Below, piece after piece: positions 54,446 to 64,000 of a DNA stretch of 64,000 bases. The first letter of the stretch is position 1, and every line of letters starts with the position of its first letter. A model generated the notes under the pieces. It ran no database searches, was not told the origin of the DNA, and saw only the letters and a program-made list of their open reading frames with translations. A program made the position numbers and the translations under genes. This stretch comes from Linanthus parryae (taxonomy: Eukaryota > Streptophyta > Magnoliopsida > Ericales > Polemoniaceae): positions 158,173,345-158,237,344 of the forward strand of contig JALGPY010000002.1 in NCBI GenBank assembly GCA_023055425.1, given 5' to 3'.

Positions 54446-56077
54446 GTTTTAGTATTTGTGAATTTTTGACTATATTCAATAATGGCTAGTTTATCAAATA
54501 TAGCTCCCACTATTTTACTACGGATTAATAACCCTCAAGATGTTAATGCGGAAAATATCCTTATATTTTCTAGTGGGCCAAGATCCATGTTTCACCTTCT
54601 TATGAGCTTGCTTTGGCAAGTCACCCACAATTTAGCTACTTTAGGTAGGGACAATTCCAATTGCATCCCATATGCAACTCTTGGTTCAATTGGGCAAATA
54701 ACTCCTTATTTATCCATCCATATGGATAATCCCAATTGATTTCCTCTAGGTTTCTTAATCATATTAATAGCCTAGTTGTGTTCAACCTCTTATCTAAATA
54801 ATTGCACATTGTTACGTGCCATCACATTCCATCATTATGAACCAAGTCGCCATGCTTTGGCACGCACGAACTTGATCAATAATAATGATAATGAGTGTTT
54901 AAATAACGAGAAGGCAAGAACACAATATTTGAATTTTGAGGGATTTTAAATTCAATTTTAATTGTTTTGTTGATCAATATCAACTAATCTATCTATTTGA
55001 GTTTGTGCACAACTCCAAATAATAGATCCGGGTTGTCTAATTATCTTATTATCCTAATTGCATGCATCATCCATACACCAACCACACAATAATAAGACAA
55101 TAAAATAAACAACCACAAAACAAAAATCAAACGTGATGTGGATATGACCTTTTCTAGACTAAGGTAATTCCAAGCCAATGGAATTATCTATGAACCCTAA
55201 AACAAACACATCTCCATGCGTCTTGATCTTTTGGTCCATCCTTCATAGTCATGTGGAATGCTCCATGCTCCATCTTTTGTGGCTTCTTTGGCTTTGGGCT
55301 TCTTTTCTTCAGTCTTGGCTAACAATCTACTTTATCTAGCACTAGCTAACTTCTATACTAAATAAAATAAATCTCACAAGTTGAGGAAAAAAAATGGTAC
55401 GCAGGCCATAAAACCCTAATTAATTATTACAATTAATTGATCAGCTCGCAGGCCGTAAAACCAAACCACAAAATTAAACATCCACATCAAACCACATCCT
55501 AAGGCCATATCCAATCACCATGCGATTTGCACATAAACAGTTAAAATCCAATTTTAACGCGCTTGGTCAATTATAATTGATTTTAGGATTTCAATGGTAA
55601 AAACGGTCCATGGTCCCAACAATCAAATTGCCCGGGCCCAATAAGATGAACCACAAGGCCCTGGGGCCGGCCCGGCCCAAAACCCACAAGCCTAGGCCGC
55701 CGGTTAGGGCCGCCCGGCCCCTAGGGCGGCCAAGCTTGGGCGGCAAGCAAAGGAGGTGGTCCCCTAGGGGGCCGAACCTACTTATAGGAGTTGTTTCCAA
55801 AACAACTCCCTTGCTTGGTGCCCAAGTTTGGTTGTTTCCTTGTTTTGGGAGAACTCCTTCTTCCCAAAAGATGCCCAAACCCTAGATCTAAGATCTTAAA
55901 ATTTCTCAAACTCACCAATTCATGCATCCAATGCAAAAATTAGATCTTGTTATGATTAATTATTGAAAAATTGCATCCCATGCTTGATTTGTCTTGTTTT
56001 ACGAGATAAACAATCAAATTAAGGTGTAAAACAACTAAAACGTAACACATAAACCACGTTTATGCTCTACGACCTGT
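54446..56077 (-). other. C4 5' leader
   Basis: About 1.6 kb of non-coding sequence between primer site and gag, AT-rich with a GC-rich block at about 55620-55790. It matches, in reverse, the leaders of C3 and C5. ORFs in the GC-rich block are not credible. Confidence 0.75.
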
Positions 56078-56090
56078 GGCTCTGATACCA
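56078..56090 (-). other. C4 primer binding site (tRNA-iMet)
   Basis: Minus strand TGGTATCAGAGCC next to the 5' LTR. Confidence 0.93.
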
Positions 56091-56091
56091 C

Positions 56092-57526
56092 TGTAGGGTT
56101 TTGATTCATGGATGCGCAACGGAAACATAAACAATCATAAAACCATGCAAAACCCTCCAAAGATCACAAGTTAAGAGACATAACGATGGTAAGGGTAAGA
56201 AATCAATAACACACCTTAGGGTTCTCCTTTGATGACTTCAAACGCAAATTGTGTCACGCTCTCTATGGTTGATCCACGCCTAGAGGTGATCCTAGAATCT
56301 CCCAAGTCCTTGGTGCTAGCCCGAAAGAGGAAGAGGATGAATAATCACGCAAAACGAGACCCAAAGGAGGGCTCTCGGCCTCCTTGTGGCCGACGGGACG
56401 GGCGGCGAGCAAAGGGGCTGTCGGCTCCTTTGCTTGTTGCTCTCTCTCTCTCCCTTTTGTTCTCTCCCACTATTGTTATGTTCAATAATGAGCATAAGTT
56501 ATGTGGGAAGGAAGCAAGTAAGGTGCTTTATATAGTCCAACAACTCCTTGTCAACTACCTAAAGGACTTATTCTAGTCCTACTAGAATTCAATTTAGTCC
56601 CTTCCTTGCAAATTAGTCCCTACTAAGTTTGCAAGGTTTTGCAAAGTGATCCTTCTAATTAATTAATCCAATTAATTAATTCCCAAATCTAGTTCAACTC
56701 TATGTAGCGTGTGACCCCATAGGTTCTATCTAGTTGGTAGCAACTATTTGCTAATATGGAGCGGTTTCTAGCAAAACATCCACTTTAGCCAACTAATAGA
56801 ATGGTCATCTTGACAACATTTGTACAAGTAATTGTCTCATCCCTTTGTCTCTATATCCGGATTGGACACGAGACATACAAGTCACACTCGTATATCCAAT
56901 CCATAGTTTCTCGATCCATGGGAATAGCCTTATTCGTGCAAATAACATCAATATCCCATATTGATTTATTTGAGTCTGGCCAGACATTCTATAAGCACTA
57001 TCCCTCGAGTGGCCTAGGATATTTGCTTCCATTATGTGGAAGGGACAAATTCTATCTACGTCCACTACGATTTCTAAGCTTGCTTCTTATTGTATCCAGT
57101 ACACGCCTTTATAACTACCCAGTTACGGTGTAGCGTTTAACGCTACCAAAATCACAATAATCCCCAACTAGAATATCTAGTGACTTCAAGTCTAAGGATG
57201 ACAATACCATTTCACCGCGAGAAGCGCTTGTGACTCAACATAACGTGTATGTAGCCTTCTCGGAGATGGGTCAATCCAGTGCAACATTCCCTAATGCACA
57301 CCTATGTGTTGGATCGTGATATCTCCATATCAATCCAACCCCATACTATTCTATAGATGATTGTCCCTTTAATCATTATACTGGACTAGGGATATTTAAG
57401 ATAAACAACACAATTGTAAATCTAAGGACTTCATTATATTAAATATCCAATAAATAATAAATGAATTTCTAGCCACAAATAAATTCATACTAAACTAGAT
57501 TGCCTCTAGGGCATCTATTCCAACAA
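56092..57526 (-). repeat. C4 5' LTR (right copy)
   Basis: 1435 bp, TGTAGGGTTTTG to TTCCAACA. Nearly the same as 49018-50449 with scattered substitutions. Minus-strand TATA at about 56528-56535. Confidence 0.95.
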
Positions 57527-57531
57527 GGACA

Positions 57532-57680
57532 TCATTCTTCGTGTGATCTCACAAATAAAAAAGGTACACAATACTATGTCCTTTATCATGTTATGATGTC
57601 TCCTCCTAACGATCCGTGGTGGGCTTTGAAGTAGGATTAATTTTGTTATTCCGCTGTGTTACCTACTTCAAAACCCAACA
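57532..57680 (+). repeat. C3 5' LTR, right part
   Basis: Continues the LTR after C4 (AGGAC at 57527-57531, then ATCATTCTTCGTGTGATCTC) and ends AAACCCAACA at 57680. The same order without interruption is seen in C5 at about 63186-63339. Confidence 0.88.
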
Positions 57681-57681
57681 G

Positions 57682-57694
57682 TGGTATCAGAGCC
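57682..57694 (+). other. C3 primer binding site (tRNA-iMet)
   Basis: TGGTATCAGAGCC one base after the LTR end. Confidence 0.92.
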
Positions 57695-58027
57695 ACAGTT
57701 TGTAGAGCATAACATGATTTTATATGTTACGATTTCAGTTTATACACCGTATTATTGTTTATTACACGAAAACTTAAAATAATTGGCATAGTAGATGCAA
57801 AATTGAATTTGATTCAATAAAACAAGATCAAATTTAACATTGGATGTTAGAGTTGGTGAGTTTAGTCACATAAGATGTGAACAATTGGGTTCTTGAAAAA
57901 TTAGGGTTCATGGGTACATGATTGAAAAGGGGTTTTCAATTATGGAAAAAAATTTATGGAATTAATTCCATAAGGAAACAACCTTGCTTTGGAAACAAGG
58001 AAGAGGGAAGGAGGCTAGGGCCGAAAC

Positions 58028-58525
58028 CCTGAGATTCAGAAGCAGCATGAGAATATGGAAGCTTATGATATGATCATACACTTGAAACAATTGTTTCGGG
58101 AACAGGCTAGGCATGAGCGCTATGAGGTGTCTAAGGCATTATTCAAGAGTAGTCTTGCAGAGGGGAAACCAGTAGGGCCTCATGTTCTCTGAATGATCGG
58201 GTACATTGAGAGCCTTGAGAGACTGGGATTCCCATTGGGCCAAGATTTGGCTACAGATCTTGTCTTGCAATCGTTGTCTGACAGTTATAATCAGTTCATC
58301 ATGAACTATAATATGAACGAGATCAGTAAGACTCTGCCTGAATTACTGAATATGCTAAAGACAGTGGAACAGAGCGTCAACAAAGGCAAGGGCAAGGCCA
58401 TTATGATGGTGCATAATAAGAAGGGCAAGTCAGTTGCCTCTACTTCAAAAGGAAAGCGCAAGAAATTTGCGAAATCAAAAGAAGCCATAATTTGTTACTC
58501 GAACTGGGGAAAAGATTCTTCATAG
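58028..58525 (+). pseudogene. gag: C3 gag fragment
   Basis: Plus strand, closely similar to the middle of C4 gag: EVSKALFKSSLAEGKPVGPH, a nonsense codon at Arg, MIGYIESLERLGFPLGQDLA and the Lys-rich KGKGKAIMM region. The first about 80 residues and everything from the zinc knuckle on are missing. The leader joins gag directly near 58015-58028, showing an internal deletion. Confidence 0.85.
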
Positions 58526-59671
58526 TCCATATTTTGCTGGTATACATGGATTCAATTTCGGATCTCATGGCTCCAAGCCATTTCTGAGAGTATGGCCCAT
58601 TTTTGGCCTCCTCATAGGTTGTAGGCTTCTCTTGACCGAGAAATCCATATTCCTCCGGTCACTGATGTATCCTACCTGATCTACGAGGTCATTGTGTTAC
58701 TCGAGTTGGTTGCTCCACAACTCCTTGTGATCCTGCTCATGTTCCGTCAAAGGATCAATGTTTCGTTGTGGTTCTTGAAATACTTCAAGTTTTGGTATCC
58801 TCCCACAATTTCTTTTAGAGACAATCTCTTTCTAGAAACACATCGGTTCGAGCAAAAAACATTTTTTTCTCGATTGGATTTTAGAAACAATGTCCCTTTC
58901 AGGATATCTAACAAAAAAAAATCGTCTTGGGTTCAAGTTTATATGACCATTAACACTATACATTAACTTCACGATTCCAAATCCTTATGAATGAAATACT
59001 AGAACACTTCCTATTCCATATCTCATATGGTGTTTTTAATAACTAATTTTGAGGGAAAACGGTTAAGGGCGAAAACTGCTATAATTAGAACATGGGCCCT
59101 AAAGAAAACTGGAAGTTCTGCTTGATGAATCATGGACCGAACCGTGTCTAACAAGGTTCGAAATCTCCCCTCCGACATCCCATGTGGCGTCCTAGGTGGA
59201 GCGAGTTGGGATCATATCCCATGCTCTTTTAGATGCTCGTCAAACTTTCGTCTTAAGTACTCGGTTCCTACTACCTCATCGTAGAGCCTTGATACCTGGC
59301 CAAGGTGGTTTTCCACTTCATTCTTGAATTGCTTGAACTTTTCAAAGGAGTCTGATTTGTTTCTTCATTAGATACACAAATTCATATTCATTGAAGACAT
59401 CACTAAATATGATGGAGTACTGAAAACCACTTCTAGCACTTGTGCTTAGTGGTCCACACACATCAATATGTATGAGTCCCAAAATATCATATATTTTCCC
59501 AATAAACAAGCCTCACATGTCTCATATGATTCAAAATGAAATGAGTCCAGAAATCCGTCCAAATGGAGGCTAGAAATGCGTTTCTTATTTATGTAGCCTA
59601 AACAACAATGCCAAAGATAAGTGAGGTTCATATCATTAAATTTAAACCTCTTGGTATCAATATTGTAGATG
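58526..59671 (-). pseudogene. Inverted copia fragment (integrase region) fused to C3 gag
   Basis: On the minus strand this matches the C4 pol segment from about 51930 to 53160. It runs from the integrase/reverse transcriptase spacer through the integrase core to the pre-integrase block (LTYLWHCCLGYINKKRISSL near 59625, FESYETCEACLLGK near 59530). It is strongly decayed. The orientation is opposite to the gag fragment it touches, so an inversion or a second broken copy lies at 58526. Confidence 0.78.
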
Positions 59672-59781
59672 AACTTATTGAAAGTGTGAGTGTGCAGGTG
59701 TTCATGCAGCTAAGATACTCTAGAGGGGGGGGATTGAATAGAGTATGCCAACTTTTTGCAAAACTTGTGAAAACAATGAAG

Positions 59782-60927
59782 TTCAAGGCCTTGAAAACAA
59801 GTTCAAGCCCTTGGAAGATATGCAGTTTGTATAAAGCAAGTAAGCCTTTTTCAAGGCCTTGAAAACAAGTTGAAACCCTTGAAAAACAGACAGTTTTGTA
59901 TGCTGCAAAAACTATGAAAAAGAATGAACTGTAAATGCAAGAGACAAGTGATTTATAGAGTACGGTCCACTTGGACCTACGTATCTACCTCAAGGATTAG
60001 ATCCCTGCAGGATTTTCAACACAATTCTTATTAATCAAAAGCTAAGCCCTAGAACTCAAGCACAGAGAATTCCCTTACCCTGTTACAGCTTGTGGTTTTC
60101 CCTATCCTGTCTAGTACATACTCTAGCTAACTGATTAACTAAGAATTCTATATTCTTCACTTTGAACAATACTTGAGAATGAATATAGAGATAATACAGA
60201 AATGGTCTACCAATGGCGTACAATACCGAAGTACACTTAGAATAGAAAACTGCAGTGAATAATGTAGTGAACTTCTGTGGAATGGATTGTGAGATTGATG
60301 TTCTTCTTTGATTTTTTGTCAATATCTAAATCTATATCTAACTTTTTCCGTTGAGTGTCGTGTATTGTTGCTTCAAAAGTGAGCTCCTTTTATACTTCAA
60401 ACAGCTCTGCAAATCTTCCCAGATTTTCAGCAACAAACTCCCTATTTTGTAGGAAACATATTTTGACTTCTTTGACATCTTCTCCAACGGTTGGATGATC
60501 ACAATCTTCATATATTTTCTTGTGATCTTTCGTTTAAACATCTTGAGAAGCTGTCATCCAAGTCTGATTGATTCCAGGATCAAAGTGTCCAACTGTTTCA
60601 AAATCTGCATAAGTTCAGTTTTGGGAACAATCCTGCAAAACTTGGAAATAATATTTCCTGCAATATCAAATTCAAACAGATGATATTCTATGTTCAAATG
60701 TGTTAGAATAATTTTTCTTTCATCATCTAATAAGAGTGAATCAAAAAAGTGAAAGATATAGAGGGAATCAATTCAGAGAGTTTGCAGAAATTTTCACTGA
60801 GAATGTTAACACAGCTTAAGCAGTTTCAAGTCTTTGAATCAAGTTTCAAGGCCTTGAAAATAACTAAGCTATTTTCAAGCCTCTCAGAACTGATTCAAGG
60901 CTTTGAAAGCTGGTTCAAGGCCTTGAA
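59782..60927. repeat. TTCAAGGCCTTGAA palindromes in the S1 LTR
   Basis: Exact 14-base palindromes at 59782-59795, 59850-59863, 60845-60858 and 60914-60927. Variants lie at 59802, 59870, 60825 and 60894. They form two clusters near the two ends of the LTR, about 1 kb apart. Confidence 0.92.
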
Positions 60928-61280
60928 ATAGCTAAACTATTCTAAGCCTTGCACAATCTGATCTTACAATCTCTCCCTTGATGAAAGACAAAACAATATT
61001 ATGTTTGATCCATAGTATCCGCAAAAAATATTGGTTAGTTCACAATATATAACAACACAGTAAATCCAAAAAGATCCAACTTATTCATATTACCAACAGA
61101 AAGTAAACAGTTCGGCAAGAATCAAATAACACCTAAGAATAAAAACTAAAAACTTAGAATTTTCCCTTTTTGACTTTCATCAATAATATAGAAGATGTTG
61201 GATCAAATGTCTAAAAAATTTTGAAAACTTAAAGAAATAAATTTTAAGAAGAGAGAATGGGGAAGAAAGAGTATGCAAGA

Positions 61281-61912
61281 TTAAGGGGTTGGATCTTCAT
61301 CTCCATCTTGATCTCCTTCCTCTTTGTCAATGTCTTCAGCATCAGTCTTGCCCTGTACTTCTTGTTCATCTTCATTCTCACCAGCAACAGTTACTTCTTC
61401 AGTCTTTTCCTTTGTATAAGCCTTTGGAGATTTCTTCTTTTTCTTCAAGGTAATCATCAGATCATCTGAGTCAGGACTATTGACTTCCTCTCCTTCCTGT
61501 GAAGCTTGTTCTGCCACCTGCTTTACTTTATCTGAGACTGGAGCAATTTCTTCCTGGTTTGAATGTTCACTAGGCAGATCTTTATCAGATTCACCTTTCT
61601 TTGGACCTTCATCATCCTCAGGAACATCAAGCAAAGTCATGCTTCTGAAGATGCTTTCCACCATGTACTTGACTTGCCTCATATCAGATTCAAGTCCATA
61701 AACAGTTGCTTTGATGTCCTCCAAATCCAATTCCATACCATCAATTCTCTGACTATAGCCTGTGAAGTCTGACTTGAAGTGGGAGTCAAGGTCCTGGGCT
61801 TAAGAAACTTCTTTGCACCCAGTTCTTCTTCAGTCAAGTCTGAGTATAACTTCGAGGTTTTTGCCTTAGTCTTTACCACTCCAATCTTCTCAAAAGATTT
61901 CTCATTAAGCAT
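61281..61912 (-). pseudogene. S1 third-ORF remnant (SIRE env-position type)
   Basis: Minus strand in two frames (61912-61679 and 61736-61281). The first part has LTEEELGAKKFLKPRTLTP. The second has a helical block (MELDLEDIKATVYGLESDMR) followed by a strongly acidic, Lys-containing tail ending EEGDQDGDEDPTP. This fits the C-terminal part of the ORF found after pol in SIRE-like copia elements. One frame change separates the parts. The N-terminal part is missing. No membrane segment is seen. Confidence 0.55.
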
Positions 61913-61917
61913 TCCAA

Positions 61918-63339
61918 TGTTGGAATAGGTGCCCTAGAGGCAATCTAATATTTAGTATTAACATTGTAATTGGCTAGAATATTCATTTATTATTTATTGT
62001 GATAATGTAGTCCTTAGATACAATGTGTTGTTTATCTTAAATATCCCTAGTCCACTATATTGATTAATAGGACAATCAAATCTAGACTAGTATGTGTGTA
62101 GATTGATATAGAGATATCAAGTCTAACACATGGGTATGCATTAGGAGTAATGGCATACTGGATTGACCCACAACGAGAAGGATACATTAGATTATGTTAA
62201 GTCACAATCGCTTCTCGTAGTGCTAATAATATTAAAATCCTTAGACTTGAAGTCACTAGATACTCTATTTGTGAAATATCATGCTTCGATGTTATCAAAC
62301 GTTATACCGTAATTGGGTAATCATAAAGATAGCTATCAGGCATGATAGGAAGCAAGCTTAGAGATCGTAGTGATGTAGAGAGGTTTTGTCCCTCCCACGT
62401 AATGGGAGAAAATATGCAAGGCCACTCGAGGGATGAGGCTTATTGAATGTCTAGCCAGACTCAGATAAATAAATATGGAGATATTGATGTTATCTGCTTG
62501 CATAAGCATATTCCCAGGATCGAGGAACTATGGATTGGATATACGAGTGTGACTATTTATGTCTCGTTTCCAATCCGGATATGGAGACAAAGGGATAGTG
62601 CAACATGATATATTGGGCACAAGAGGTTTTTCGGGATCACTGACTATTTCTATTAGATGGGTGGCGTGGATGTGTTGCTAGACACCGCTCCATGTTAGTA
62701 ATAAGTTACTACCAACTAAGTAGAAACCTATGGGGTCACACGTCAAATCGAGTAGAACTAGATTTGGGATTAATTAATATGATTAATTAATAAGAAGGAT
62801 CAATTTGCAACACCTTGCAAACTTAGTAGGACTAATTAGCAAGGAAGGGACTAATCCAAGTTCATGTAGAACTAGGAGGGACATTTATGTAGTTAACAAG
62901 GAGTTGTTGGACTATATAAAGTAGGCTTTAGCTTCCTTCCCATTAATGTTATTAGACATAACATAAGAGAGTGGAAGAGAGCAAAAGAGAGAGCAAGAAC
63001 TAGCTAGAGGCGTCCGGCCCTAGCTCGTACCCCCCCCCCTTCCCGTCGACTCAAAGAGAGGGCCGAGACCCTCTCTTCTCCTTTGGTTGCTTGATTCCTT
63101 CTTCCCTCTTCCTCCGGTCCAAGCTAGCACTTTAGAAGGAAGAATCTAGATCTCACCTCTAGACGTGGATCAACCGTAGATACGAGGACAATATTCTTCG
63201 TGTGATCTCCCAAACCAAAAGGTACACAACTACTATGTCCCTTATCATGTTATGATGTCTCTTCCTGTGATCCTTGGTGGGCTTTGAGTAGGATTAAATT
63301 TTTGTTATTCCGCTGCGTTACCTACGTCAAAACCCTACA
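61918..63339 (+). repeat. C5 5' LTR (uninterrupted family reference)
   Basis: 1422 bp, TGTTGGAATAGG to AAACCCTACA. TATA box (TATATAAA) at 62913-62920. It is the only uninterrupted plus-strand LTR of this family here and was used to place the C4 insertion inside C3. Confidence 0.92.
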
Positions 63340-63340
63340 G

Positions 63341-63353
63341 TGGTATCAGAGCC
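63341..63353 (+). other. C5 primer binding site (tRNA-iMet)
   Basis: TGGTATCAGAGCC one base after the LTR. Confidence 0.93.
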
Positions 63354-64000
63354 ACAGGTCATAGTGCATAATATGATTTTATGTGTTACGATTTCGGTTC
63401 ATACACTGTATTGTTTATTTTACGCGAAAACTGTAACTAATTGGCATAGTAGATGCAAAATTGAATTTGATTCAACATAAGCAAGATCTAATTTAACATT
63501 GGATGTTAGAATTAGTGAGTTTAATCACATAGGATGTGAATTATTTGATTCTTTAAAATTAGGGTTCATGGGCACATAGTTGAAAAGGAGTTTTCAATTA
63601 TGGAAACAATTTTATATAAACAACCATAAAGGAAAAAACCAAACTTGGGCAAAAAGGAAGAAGGGAAGGAGACGAGGGACGAAAAACCTAGTCGGTCGCC
63701 CCCTCTCCTTACGCGCCAAGCAAGGCCGCGGGTCACAAAGGGCGGCCGGCCTTGGGCCGGGCCCACGTGGCGAGCGGCGGTCCATGGGGTTCGGCCTAGG
63801 CTGAGGTTGGACTCCTTGGACGGTTGTAACCCTAATTACCCAATTTAGTTAAAATTTAACAAGCGCGTTAAAAATTGGTTTTAACTGTATTATGTGCTTT
63901 GTTTCATGGTGGATGGATTTGGCCTAGGTTGTGGATGTTTATTGCTTTGTGGTTTGGTTTACGGCCTGCGAGCTGATCACATTAATGTAATAATTAATTA
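63354..64000 (+). other. C5 leader
   Basis: Non-coding leader homologous to 57695-58010 (C3) and, reversed, to 55400-56077 (C4). GC-rich block at about 63690-63800. Gag would start beyond 64000. Confidence 0.75.

Larger units (their letters stand above)
49018..57526 (-). mobile_element. C4: nearly complete copia retrotransposon inside the C3 LTR
   Basis: 8.5 kb, minus strand. LTRs 49018-50449 and 56092-57526, a primer site at 56078-56090, one long gag-pol region and a perfect AGGAC duplication (49013-49017 and 57527-57531). Only about three disabling changes are seen in pol, fewer than in the other LTR elements here. Its LTRs belong to the same family as the C3 LTR it entered, in the opposite orientation. 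Confidence 0.95.
47741..59671 (+). mobile_element. C3: decayed copia element, interrupted by C4
   Basis: Plus-strand LTR (47741-49017 plus 57532-57680) split by C4, a primer site at 57682-57694, leader, part of gag (58028-58525), then an abrupt switch to a minus-oriented fragment of the same family (58526-59671). No 3' LTR that clearly belongs to it is seen. Confidence 0.75.
59672..61917 (-). mobile_element. S1: 3' end of a SIRE/Maximus-like copia element
   Basis: Minus strand. An LTR-like region at about 59675-60968 contains the AGAGGGGGGG...TTGAATAG phrase. A purine tract (plus strand TCTCTCCCTTGATGAAAGAC at about 60970-60989) marks the LTR edge. A third-ORF remnant lies upstream on the minus strand to 61912. 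The rest is cut off by C5 at 61918. Confidence 0.65.
61918..64000 (+). mobile_element. C5: 5' end of a copia element, continues past the window
   Basis: Plus-strand LTR (61918-63339), primer site (63341-63353) and leader to the window end. Same family as C3 and C4. It interrupts the S1 ORF. The target duplication cannot be checked because the right end is outside the window; the five bases before it are TCCAA. Confidence 0.85.

Noticed and set aside
55610..55885. Pro/Gly-rich ORFs on both strands near 55.6-55.9 kb
   Set aside because: They lie in the GC-rich block of the C4 leader; the matching blocks in C3 and C5 do not keep the frames.

Overview
This is a stretch of plant nuclear genome, almost certainly from a dicot. 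It is a transposon graveyard built around one dead gene. No bacterial signals (operons, Shine-Dalgarno sites, phage) are present. The plant calls rest on LTR retrotransposons with initiator-Met and Asp tRNA primer sites, a Mutator-like DNA transposon with a 9-bp target duplication, GT-AG introns, and an oxidosqualene cyclase (triterpene synthase) pseudogene. Elements are named here for reference: G1, G2 = Athila-type Ty3/gypsy; C1-C5 = Ty1/copia; S1 = SIRE/Maximus-like copia; M1 = Mutator-like element (MULE).

Layout. 1-7146: G1, minus strand, truncated inside its reverse transcriptase; it runs off the left edge. 7147-8443: remnant of a copia-type LTR carrying a tandem hairpin array, followed by a primer-site-like word. 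8472-44776: exons of an oxidosqualene cyclase pseudogene, spread over 36 kb by insertions. C1 (9738-17639) sits at a splice acceptor of the gene. C2 (18092-43954) sits in a later intron. C2 is itself split by G2 (19050-39696), and G2 is split by M1 (29363-37217). Each level is supported by target-site duplications: TTTAT for C1, GAAGT/GAAAT for C2, CATGA for G2, ATAGTAATA for M1. 44777-46843: no gene seen. 46844-64000: copia elements of one LTR family in both orientations. C3 (47741-59671) is interrupted in its 5' LTR by the opposite-facing C4 (49018-57526) and ends in an inverted fragment. S1 (59672-61917) is the 3' end of a SIRE-like element, cut by C5 (61918 to the window end).

The one element that looks intact is M1. 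It has 96-bp identical terminal inverted repeats, a perfect 9-bp duplication, and a seven-exon transposase gene whose predicted spliced frame stays open for 1051 codons with all DDE residues. A second, convergent gene encodes a small GRF-type zinc-finger protein with a C-terminal membrane anchor. It occupies the place that mudrB has in maize MuDR.

The strongest unexplained pattern is that six non-coding parts of unrelated elements carry arrays of short palindromes or hairpins, each with its own sequence. They are G1 (GCGTTTGAACGC), G2 (GTTCGTGCGAAC, in LTRs and in the pol-env spacer), S1 (TTCAAGGCCTTGAA), the LTR remnant (paired 5-bp stems that co-vary), the M1 introns (GGTGG...CCACC, about 50-bp period), and the M1 gene-gene spacer (four hairpins). 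In M1 the same 16-base word also occurs in the protein-coding repeat.
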